Origin: Bacteroidales bacterium
GTDB lineage: Bacteria > Bacteroidota > Bacteroidia > Bacteroidales > UBA932
Direction of reading: 5' to 3'
Assembly: GCA_013335275.1 (NCBI GenBank)
Contig: JAAXVX010000112.1
Span: 1-5,297 of the forward strand
Length of the DNA: 5,297 nucleotides
Shown here: piece after piece, positions 1 through 5,297 of the stretch
Position numbering within the stretch: the first letter of the stretch is position 1
Layout: each line of letters opens with the position of its first letter
The notes under the pieces: generated by a model
The model's input: the letters and a program-made list of their open reading frames with translations, nothing else
What the model was told of the DNA's origin: nothing
Databases searched by the model: none
Translations under genes and position numbers: made by a program

Positions 1-708
1 AATGCCGTTGGCTCCTCTATTCCAAGGAACACAAATTCCGGTTCATACATACACGTGGGACCGGAAATTGGAGTTGCATCCACAAAGGCATTTACCGGCC
101 AGGTTACCGTTCTTGCAATGCTGGCTCTAACTATTGCTAAGGTAAAGGAGACGATTTCCCAAAAAGAGCTTGAAGGATTTGTTGCAGAACTTTCTCAAAT
201 CCCCGATAAGATTGAGAAAATACTCGAAAAGAGCGATAAGATTAAAAAGTTTTCGAGAATCTTCACATACGCCAAAAACTTCATCTATCTGGGCAGGGGA
301 TTCAGCTATCCGGCCGCACTGGAAGGGGCTCTCAAGCTTAAGGAAATATCATATATACACGCGGAGGGATATCCAGCGGCGGAGATGAAGCACGGCCCTA
401 TTGCCCTCATCGATTCCGACATGCCGGTTGTTGTGATTGCAACAAAAAACAATCTTTACGAAAAGGTTGTGAGCAACATTCAGGAGATTAAGGCCAGGAA
501 CGGAAGGGTAATAGCCATTGTTACAGAAGGCGATACTCAGGTGAGCAAACTGGCAGATTTCTGCATTGAAGTCCCGGACACGCATGAATATCTCGATCCG
601 TTACTCTCTGTTATTCCGCTCCAGCTTTTAGCCTATCATATAGCCGTAACAAAAGGCCGTGATGTAGACCAGCCGCGCAATCTGGCGAAATCGGTGACAG
701 TAGAGTAG
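1..708 (+). CDS. glmS: Glucosamine-6-phosphate synthase (glutamine--fructose-6-phosphate aminotransferase, isomerizing), C-terminal part, 5' end missing
   Basis: This cytoplasmic enzyme converts fructose-6-phosphate and glutamine to glucosamine-6-phosphate, the first committed step towards UDP-GlcNAc. The frame is open from base 1 (starting N-A-V-G-S-S-I-P-R), so the gene enters from the left; the GTG at 55 is an internal valine, not a start. The 235 residues present cover the end of the first sugar-isomerase (SIS) domain, with the EIGVASTKAFT motif (fragment residues 21-31), and all of the second SIS domain. Residues corresponding to E. coli GlmS K485, E488 and H504 are seen in GALKLKEISYIHAE and MKHGP (codons at 334, 343 and 391). 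The C-terminus DVDQPRNLAKSVTVE is the invariant family ending and includes the sugar-binding lysine (E. coli K603, codon at 688). The N-terminal glutaminase domain with its catalytic cysteine lies outside the window. The visible part looks intact. Identification is by remembered family sequence, with very little doubt. Confidence 0.97.
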   Translation, partial: NAVGSSIPRNTNSGSYIHVGPEIGVASTKAFTGQVTVLAMLALTIAKVKETISQKELEGFVAELSQIPDKIEKILEKSDKIKKFSRIFTYAKNFIYLGRGFSYPAALEGALKLKEISYIHAEGYPAAEMKHGPIALIDSDMPVVVIATKNNLYEKVVSNIQEIKARNGRVIAIVTEGDTQVSKLADFCIEVPDTHEYLDPLLSVIPLQLLAYHIAVTKGRDVDQPRNLAKSVTVE

Positions 709-731
709 ATAGAAGTTACACTAATATATTG

Positions 732-757
732 CCCTGTATTACAACTTGTTAATAGGG
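732..757 (+). terminator. Weak imperfect hairpin downstream of glmS, possible terminator
   Basis: Starting 23 bp after the glmS stop, CCCT (732-735) can pair with AGGG (754-757) and ATTA (738-741) with TAAT (750-753). This leaves a 2-nt bulge at 736-737 and an 8-nt loop. The stem is half A-T, and what follows is TTCTTGCGAATTTT rather than an uninterrupted T-run, so it is a poor intrinsic terminator. It is the only hairpin I see between glmS and the next gene. It may contribute to ending the glmS transcript, or it may be chance. Confidence 0.2.
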
Positions 758-771
758 TTCTTGCGAATTTT

Positions 772-788
772 GTGAAAAAACAGTGAAA
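772..788 (+). repeat. GTGAAA direct repeat with 11-bp period upstream of the Wzi-family gene promoter
   Basis: GTGAAA occurs at 772-777 and again at 783-788, exactly 11 bp apart, about one helical turn, so both copies would face the same side of the DNA. The pair lies about 10 bp upstream of the proposed -33 element of the next gene, where an activator could sit. The exact repeat is seen; any regulatory role is inference, and six-base repeats arise easily in A-rich DNA. Confidence 0.25.
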
Positions 789-797
789 CAATTTACG

Positions 798-826
798 TTT
801 CGGCGCATCTATAGTGGGTATATTTG
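798..826 (+). promoter_or_regulatory. Predicted Bacteroidota-type promoter for the Wzi-family gene
   Basis: TATATTTG at 819-826 matches every fixed position of the Bacteroidota -7 consensus TAnnTTTG. A TTTC at 798-801 lies 17 bp upstream and is a three-of-four match to the -33 element (TTTG), at slightly short spacing. The placement suits the gene: transcription would begin a few bases after 826 and leave a short leader, roughly 10-18 nt, before the ATG at 848. A promoter here implies that the downstream gene can be transcribed independently of glmS. The -7 box is strong; the -33 assignment is tentative. Confidence 0.5.
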
Positions 827-833
827 CCACCCA
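815..833. repeat. Short inverted repeat flanking the predicted -7 box
   Basis: TGGGT at 815-819 and ACCCA at 829-833 are perfect inverted copies separated by 9 bp, with most of the TATATTTG box between them. A dyad centred on a -7 element could be an operator for a repressor, or could form a hairpin at the start of the transcript. The arms are only 5 bp, so chance is a real alternative. Confidence 0.25.
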
Positions 834-847
834 TTTACCGGAACCAT

Positions 848-2245
848 ATGAGAAAATCCTTTCTGTTTATTATATTTTTGCTCTACACGCACCTTTCTTT
901 TTCACAACAAAATACATTCAACGCAACCATAGAGGCGAAAGGACTGTCCGGAAGCGGAAAAACCCTTCCATTCTGGTTTACTCACAATCAACTTGGGAAA
1001 TACACCACATCGTCTAATTTAAAGCTTGTAACAGAGGGTAATATCTCAGGCTCTTTTTTATTATATAATGATAAGATAAAATTATCCTATGGTACCGAAC
1101 TATTGTTCTGCGGCTCGGAAAACAGGGACAATGTTAAAATTATTCAGGCCTATGCCGGCCTGTCATGGAGAAACATATCGCTAAAAGCCGGATCTTTTGC
1201 AGATGAAGAAGTTCTTGGCGGCCTGTCGGCAAGTAACGGAAATATTCTACGGTCGCGGAATTACCGGCCATATCCTAAGGTCAGTCTCTCTACAAATGGA
1301 TATATTCAAATACCCTTTGTAGAAAAGATGTTTCGTTTTAAAGCAGAATATGACGAGGGAATTCTGGAAGACAACCGGATAATAAGACACCCGCACATAA
1401 ACCACGGCATGTTTGGTGTTCAGGTTTTGGCAAACAATACTTTGAGGTTCTCTTTTGAGGTAAATCGATATATATTCTGGGGAGGATTCTCTCAACAATA
1501 CGGACAGATGCCCGGAGGTCTTAAAAACTATATCCGGTATGTTCTGGGACTCAAAGGAGGTTCTGATTTTCTCGAAACGGACAAGCTGAATGTGGCCGGA
1601 AATCAATTGGGATCATATTTGCTTACAGTTGAAAAAGAGGTTGGGGATTATCACCTGGAACTAAGAGTAAGCCATCCTTTTGAAGATGGTTCCGGAATGA
1701 TGCTTTACAACTTTAAGGATAATATGTATTCTTTTTACATAAAGAAAACTCCCGGATCTTTCATTGATGAATTTCTGTTTGAGTATTTGTACTCCAAAAA
1801 TCAAAGCGGAAACCCCTGTAGTATTTCTGATAAATGGAAACTCCCGTATGGCGGCGACAACTATTTCAACCATGGGGTTTATGGGAGTGGCTTTACCTAT
1901 CTCGGATACAGCATGGGTACGCCCCTGTTTACTCCGGTTGAAAAGAACGCCCATGGAATAACAGCAGGATTCAAAAACAATCGTGTCTCGGCCTTTCATA
2001 CGGGAGCAAAAGGATATCTGTCAAAACAGATTTCCTGGAAAGCGATGCTCACGTACTCAAGAAATTTTGGAACTTATTCCAATCATCCCAACAATCCTGT
2101 TAGCAGACAAATATATTCTCTTCTGCAGGTGAATTGGAAAAGCAAATCGTTGCCTATTATAATTTCAACTATAGCAGCAGCCGATTTTGGCTCTATGACC
2201 GAAAAACAGCTTGGGTTTGGACTCTCATTTAAATGGGAGCTTTAG
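848..2245 (+). CDS. Wzi-family capsule assembly protein (predicted outer-membrane beta-barrel)
   Basis: A predicted 465-residue exported protein. The N-terminus MRKSFLFIIFLLYTHLSFS is a typical Sec signal peptide: basic start, hydrophobic core, probable cleavage after S19 (S at -3 and -1), leaving a mature QQN start. Family signals are the GSGKTLPFWFTHNQLGKY segment (about 35-52), the RPYPKVSLSTNGYIQIPF...KAEYDEGILEDNR stretch (about 140-177), and the late DNYFNHGVYGSGFTYLGYSMGTPL segment (about 337-360), as in Bacteroidota Wzi-like proteins. Alternating hydrophobic and polar residues and the ending GFGLSFKWEL suit an outer-membrane barrel. E. coli Wzi is a barrel lectin that anchors capsule at the cell surface; the same role here is inferred, and the ligand is unknown. 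ATG 848 was chosen over the in-frame TTG at 824, because the TTG lies inside the predicted -7 box and would bury the signal peptide behind eight extra residues. No Shine-Dalgarno motif precedes the ATG, as is usual in this phylum. No polysaccharide-synthesis genes are visible nearby. Confidence 0.82.
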   Translation: MRKSFLFIIFLLYTHLSFSQQNTFNATIEAKGLSGSGKTLPFWFTHNQLGKYTTSSNLKLVTEGNISGSFLLYNDKIKLSYGTELLFCGSENRDNVKIIQAYAGLSWRNISLKAGSFADEEVLGGLSASNGNILRSRNYRPYPKVSLSTNGYIQIPFVEKMFRFKAEYDEGILEDNRIIRHPHINHGMFGVQVLANNTLRFSFEVNRYIFWGGFSQQYGQMPGGLKNYIRYVLGLKGGSDFLETDKLNVAGNQLGSYLLTVEKEVGDYHLELRVSHPFEDGSGMMLYNFKDNMYSFYIKKTPGSFIDEFLFEYLYSKNQSGNPCSISDKWKLPYGGDNYFNHGVYGSGFTYLGYSMGTPLFTPVEKNAHGITAGFKNNRVSAFHTGAKGYLSKQISWKAMLTYSRNFGTYSNHPNNPVSRQIYSLLQVNWKSKSLPIIISTIAAADFGSMTEKQLGFGLSFKWEL

Positions 2246-2251
2246 TCGTTC

Positions 2252-3472
2252 TTAATCTTTAATTTTAGCAAGTTTCTCCCGCTTTACGATATAACTAAGG
2301 GTAAAACTTGCAGTAATAAAGTAAAATGCTGCCTGTGCCCAAAGCCAGACGTATTCAAATCTCACCTGTGCAAGATTTGCGCCGGTGGAGTTAATCTTTA
2401 TATAACCCTGTATTCCGTGCGTCGAAGGAAAGAGGTAGGATAAATATCTCCAGAAAACAGGCATGTTTGACTGAGGCCACGAGAATCCGGATAAAAACAG
2501 AAGAATAAGTGTGAAGAAAAGGAATGCGATGAGTCCGGTCTCCCGGTTTTTAATGAACACCGAAACACTCATTGAAAAGAATATCGTCGCAATCAGAAAC
2601 GGAACTATAAAATGGAAAAGAGTCCAAATGTTCCCTATGTGCGGAAGGTTGAATAATTTGGGTATAAATCCAAGTATATATGCGCTTATTGCAATGTAAA
2701 GGACAAAGTATGCGATTGCCTTTCCAAGCACAACCCGGTAAATGCCCTTGCCATGAAGCCGTTCGGGAATTTGCGAGTGGCTTTTGTTCTCTTCCCGCGC
2801 TGTGCCTGCAAGCATTCCTATTCCAAAAAACAGAGTCTGGTGAATAATGAGGATAAGCAGTGCCGGAAGAAGAAAACTTGCAAAGCCGCTTCCCGGGTTA
2901 AAGAGTGCAGTATTATTGCTGGGAATTGCCTCCACAATCATCTTTGCCTGCTCTCCGGTAATACCTGCGGCATTATATCTCTCAATCTGGATTTTATTCA
3001 TTTCGTCCAGCATTGTATAGCTTGTTGCCATCGTCATCCCTTTATAATAGAGGAAACTGCTCATATCGTTGTAAATTGATATGGTTGCCTGCTCCATATT
3101 GCGCAGCCTGATGTGATAGTCCGAAGGGATATAAACTATTCCGTGAACCTTTTGAGCCCGGAAGAGTTTCTGAGCCTCTTCCATATTCAAACACCGGTTG
3201 GATATTTTAACTTCCTGTGCAGCATTGAATTTTTTCAGAAACTCTCTGCTCTCGAGCGAATGGGAATCATCTACTACGGCAACCGGAATTTCATAAACAG
3301 CCTCGTTTTTGTAAATGCCGTTGTAAAGAAGGGGATATGCAAGTCCTGCGACAAAAAAGATGAGCATAACTCCTCTGTCGGCAAAGATGTGCCTGAATTC
3401 GTTTATTGAAACCCAATACAAATCCCGGATTCCCTCGTGTATATATTTTAAAAACTGTGAACTCTTTTTCAT
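2252..3472 (-). CDS. ABC-2 type transporter permease (second of the pair)
   Basis: A 406-residue inner-membrane protein with the layout of the ABC-2 exporter permease family (like E. coli YbhS/YbhR). It has one membrane segment near the N-terminus (about 34-52), a periplasmic domain of roughly 140 residues (about 53-195), then five more segments (about 197-222, 246-270, 283-306, 311-330 and 375-395). The IPVAVVDDSHS motif right after TM1 and LSGFSWPQSNMP at the end of TM5 are characteristic. FPSTHGIQGYIKINSTGA before the last segment matches related permeases. It is probably a half-transporter that pairs with the upstream permease to form the export channel; the substrate cannot be read from sequence. 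The ATG follows the upstream stop after only 6 nt (CAAAAA), an A-rich start context, so the genes are almost certainly co-transcribed. It is the last gene of the operon and converges on the Wzi-family gene 6 bp away. No frameshift or missing part is seen. Confidence 0.9.
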   Translation of the reverse strand: MKKSSQFLKYIHEGIRDLYWVSINEFRHIFADRGVMLIFFVAGLAYPLLYNGIYKNEAVYEIPVAVVDDSHSLESREFLKKFNAAQEVKISNRCLNMEEAQKLFRAQKVHGIVYIPSDYHIRLRNMEQATISIYNDMSSFLYYKGMTMATSYTMLDEMNKIQIERYNAAGITGEQAKMIVEAIPSNNTALFNPGSGFASFLLPALLILIIHQTLFFGIGMLAGTAREENKSHSQIPERLHGKGIYRVVLGKAIAYFVLYIAISAYILGFIPKLFNLPHIGNIWTLFHFIVPFLIATIFFSMSVSVFIKNRETGLIAFLFFTLILLFLSGFSWPQSNMPVFWRYLSYLFPSTHGIQGYIKINSTGANLAQVRFEYVWLWAQAAFYFITASFTLSYIVKREKLAKIKD

Positions 3473-3478
3473 TTTTTG

Positions 3479-4648
3479 CTATTTGAGAGGATAGTTCTGG
3501 TGAATAAGTGCCCTCTTAAGCTTGTAGTAAACAATAAAGGGAAGGAGAAGAAAGGCCGCCAGAGCAGCAAAGTATATTGCCGAGTGCGCAAAAGAGGAGC
3601 CTAACAGGGCCTCGTTTACATAAATTTTAAAGTAGTGCCGGATGGGGAACAAAACACTTGCTCCCTGTGCCAGGCGAGGCATTGCCTCTATTGGGAAGGT
3701 AAATCCGGCATAGGTGAAAGAGAGTATTCCATAAAGCGCTCCGAAACTGATTGCATCACGGAGAACAGGGAACAGCCCTATCATAAATATCCCTATTGCC
3801 TGATGTGCCAAAACAAAAAGTATTGTTGCGATGGAGTATCGCAGGAAAGAGCCGTTCATGGGGAATCCTGCAAATTTGTAAAGAAAAACATTTCCCGCAA
3901 GCCCCAATATTACAAACAGAATAGTGTAGGGCAGCAATTTTCCGCAAAGAGCTGTTACCAGAGAACCATCTGCACTGTGAAGCCAATCCCGGGACGTTTT
4001 GTTTTTAAGCTCTATCCCAATGGAAAATATTGTCATTAAAATTATCATCAACTGAAGAACACCGGGCAAAATTACATTAATGAGATAAACGCCATAATTT
4101 GCCCATGGGTTCCCTATCTGATGCGAGTCAATCATAATGGGTTGTATACGACCCATTACAGCATCCTCGCCGGCACCACGGGCGCGGAGAATTTCCCTTT
4201 GGTAGGCCCCGGATGCAAGCGTAGACATTGTGAGCATATCTCTGTAGCTCAATGTGCCTGCAATCAGATAGGAATTGTTCACATAGAAGGAGATATCCGG
4301 CCTCCTGTTGGAGAGCATATCCTTATAGAAATTATCAGGAACCACGATAAACCCGTATATCTTACCCCGCTGCATCATATCTCTTGCTTCGGGATAGCTG
4401 GAACATTGCACCACAACCTGAGTCATTGGTGTAGCATTAAGTTCCCGTGAGAATCTTCTGGAAATCGCCGAGTTGTCCAAATCGACAATGGCAATGGGCA
4501 GGCGCTCAGGAAGACCCTCTCTGAATAGAGTGAAGAAAAAGACGCAGCAGAATCCCATTACAATTACCGTTGAAAACAGGTAAATGGGGCGGCTGAACAT
4601 TACCCTAAGCTCTCTCTTCCATACATTTTTAAATGCGCCGTATGTCAT
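3479..4648 (-). CDS. ABC-2 type transporter permease (first of the pair)
   Basis: A 389-residue inner-membrane protein, paralogous in layout to the permease that follows it. It has TM1 (about 22-42), a periplasmic domain (about 43-185) opening with LPIAIVDLDNSAISR, then five segments (about 187-211, 238-258, 268-292, 298-320 and 353-375). The family signature at the end of TM5 is FTYAGFTFPIEAMP, followed by LFPIRHYFKIYVNEALLG. In this family two different half-permeases commonly form a heterodimer driven by a cytoplasmic ATPase and coupled to a HlyD-type adaptor, which fits the gene order here. Its ATG is 6 nt after the adaptor's stop (ATCGCA between), and its TAG is 6 nt before the next start, so translational coupling is likely. 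The substrate is unknown; drugs, lipids or polymers are all possible in this family. The ORF is complete and of normal length. Confidence 0.9.
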   Translation of the reverse strand: MTYGAFKNVWKRELRVMFSRPIYLFSTVIVMGFCCVFFFTLFREGLPERLPIAIVDLDNSAISRRFSRELNATPMTQVVVQCSSYPEARDMMQRGKIYGFIVVPDNFYKDMLSNRRPDISFYVNNSYLIAGTLSYRDMLTMSTLASGAYQREILRARGAGEDAVMGRIQPIMIDSHQIGNPWANYGVYLINVILPGVLQLMIILMTIFSIGIELKNKTSRDWLHSADGSLVTALCGKLLPYTILFVILGLAGNVFLYKFAGFPMNGSFLRYSIATILFVLAHQAIGIFMIGLFPVLRDAISFGALYGILSFTYAGFTFPIEAMPRLAQGASVLFPIRHYFKIYVNEALLGSSFAHSAIYFAALAAFLLLPFIVYYKLKRALIHQNYPLK

Positions 4649-4654
4649 TGCGAT

Positions 4655-5297
4655 TTATTTTAAAACAGTTTCTATTATTGCAGACATGCCTGGACGAAGA
4701 CCTGAAATTGCCTCTGCCGGTTTTGCCTTAACTTCAAAGGTTTTGGCATCAAACTGCCCTCCCACCTTTGTTGAACGCCATGTTGCATATGAGGCCATAG
4801 CTTTCATAAATGTAATTTTTGCCTCGTAGGTTTTGTCTCCAAGAGCAGGAATCTTAATTTTGATTGTAGTTCCGGTATTCATTTCCTTAAGCAGGTCTTC
4901 TCTTACGCTGAATGTGAACCACATGTCGCTCATATCTGTAATGCCCATAAGCGGAGCTCCGGTACCTACAAGGTCGCCTCTGTTTGGAAAAATTTCTGTT
5001 ACCTCTCCCGAAGAAGGAGAAATAATATATGTTTCTCCAAGGTAAGACTCAACTTCGTTTACTGCTCCGTTGGCTCTGCTTACCAGAGCGAGCGCAGCCT
5101 CTTTATCTTCTTTTTCTGCACCATTAAGAGCCATATCATATTGTGACTTTGCCGCTTTTGCAGTTGCAACGGCTGCCCTGTACTGAGCCTCAGCCTCATC
5201 TCTTTTTTGTGCCGGAATCACCTCTTTGTCAAATAATTTCTGAACGCGGTCATATGATTTTTTTGTAATTTCCACACCCACTTCTGCCTTCTGCCAC
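4655..5297 (-). CDS. HlyD-family periplasmic adaptor (membrane-fusion) subunit of an efflux/export pump, 5' end missing
   Basis: The frame runs open to the right edge (first full codon is TGG at 5296-5294, reading W-Q-K-A-E-V), so the N-terminal signal or membrane anchor and the first lipoyl half are missing. The GTG at 5281 is internal. The 213 residues present follow the usual order: an alpha-helical hairpin (about 1-85) rich in A, K, E and Q with VIPAQKRDEAEAQY at its turn and MALNGAEKEDKEAAL further on, the second lipoyl half (about 88-120, with IISPSSGEVTEIFPNRGDLVGTGAPL), then the beta-barrel region (about 121-190), ending in GLRPGMSAIIETVLK. Such adaptors form a periplasmic sleeve that joins an inner-membrane transporter to a TolC-type outer-membrane channel. 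Its position directly upstream of two ABC-2 permeases makes them the likely partners. A TolC-family gene and a regulator are often found just upstream of such sets, but that region is outside the window. Confidence 0.92.
   Translation of the reverse strand, partial: WQKAEVGVEITKKSYDRVQKLFDKEVIPAQKRDEAEAQYRAAVATAKAAKSQYDMALNGAEKEDKEAALALVSRANGAVNEVESYLGETYIISPSSGEVTEIFPNRGDLVGTGAPLMGITDMSDMWFTFSVREDLLKEMNTGTTIKIKIPALGDKTYEAKITFMKAMASYATWRSTKVGGQFDAKTFEVKAKPAEAISGLRPGMSAIIETVLK

Noticed and set aside
636..830. A 64-codon minus-strand ORF spanning the glmS 3' end and the intergenic region.
   Set aside because: Its C-terminal part is the exact antisense of the conserved glmS ending, which creates the open frame. 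It has no signal peptide or recognised domain, and it overlaps the predicted wzi promoter.
824..847. N-terminal extension of the Wzi-family protein from the TTG at 824.
   Set aside because: The TTG falls inside the predicted -7 box, and the extra eight residues would precede an otherwise standard signal peptide that starts cleanly at ATG 848.
709..847. Possible small RNA or riboswitch between glmS and the Wzi-family gene.
   Set aside because: I found no strong conserved-looking multi-stem fold, no tRNA-like element and no solid terminator. A glmS ribozyme would be expected upstream of glmS, not downstream.
1247..1999. Two minus-strand ORFs (119 and 112 codons) inside the Wzi-family gene.
   Set aside because: They lie wholly antisense to a well-supported coding region and show no recognisable domain. 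They are best explained as shadow frames.
2753..3409. Plus-strand ORFs antisense to the second permease, including one Cys/His-rich frame of 108 codons that might suggest a metal-binding protein.
   Set aside because: The Cys and His codons are the complement of the permease codons. Cysteine spacing follows no known zinc-finger pattern, and the permease on the other strand is convincing over its full length.
3635..4450. Plus-strand ORFs of 134 and 109 codons and a minus-strand ORF of 76 codons within the first permease.
   Set aside because: All overlap the complete permease frame, lack plausible starts or domains, and have shadow-like composition.

Overview
The window looks like ordinary chromosomal DNA from a member of the Bacteroidota, most likely the order Bacteroidales. 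Three things point there. The Wzi-family outer-membrane protein and the HlyD fragment read like Bacteroidales versions of these families. There is a perfect TAnnTTTG-type -7 promoter box. The gene starts are preceded by A-rich sequence rather than clear Shine-Dalgarno motifs. I assign no genus.

Layout: positions 1-708 (+) hold the last 235 codons of glmS, glucosamine-6-phosphate synthase, cut by the left edge. A 139-bp intergenic region (709-847) carries a weak hairpin, an 11-bp-spaced direct repeat, and a Bacteroidota-type promoter with a short inverted repeat around its -7 box. Positions 848-2245 (+) encode a secreted, beta-rich Wzi-family capsule-assembly protein. It converges, with only 6 bp between the stop codons, on a minus-strand operon that runs in from the right edge. 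In order of transcription, that operon holds a HlyD-type periplasmic adaptor (5297-4655, 5' end missing), a first ABC-2 type permease (4648-3479) and a second ABC-2 type permease (3472-2252). Each of its junctions is 6 nt.

How the genes work together: GlmS makes glucosamine-6-phosphate, the entry point to UDP-GlcNAc and hence to peptidoglycan, LPS and surface polysaccharides. A Wzi-like protein would act at the outer-membrane end of surface-polysaccharide biogenesis, so the plus-strand pair shares an envelope theme, although wzi appears to have its own promoter. The minus-strand genes look like part of a tripartite efflux or export pump: two half-permeases and a membrane-fusion adaptor. No nucleotide-binding subunit or TolC-type outer-membrane factor is visible, and either could lie beyond the right edge.

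I found no mobile element, CRISPR array, RNA gene or convincing sign of an undescribed system. The points most worth checking are the apparent lack of an ATPase gene among the permeases, the well-formed wzi promoter, and the same-frame 6-nt spacing of the export operon.
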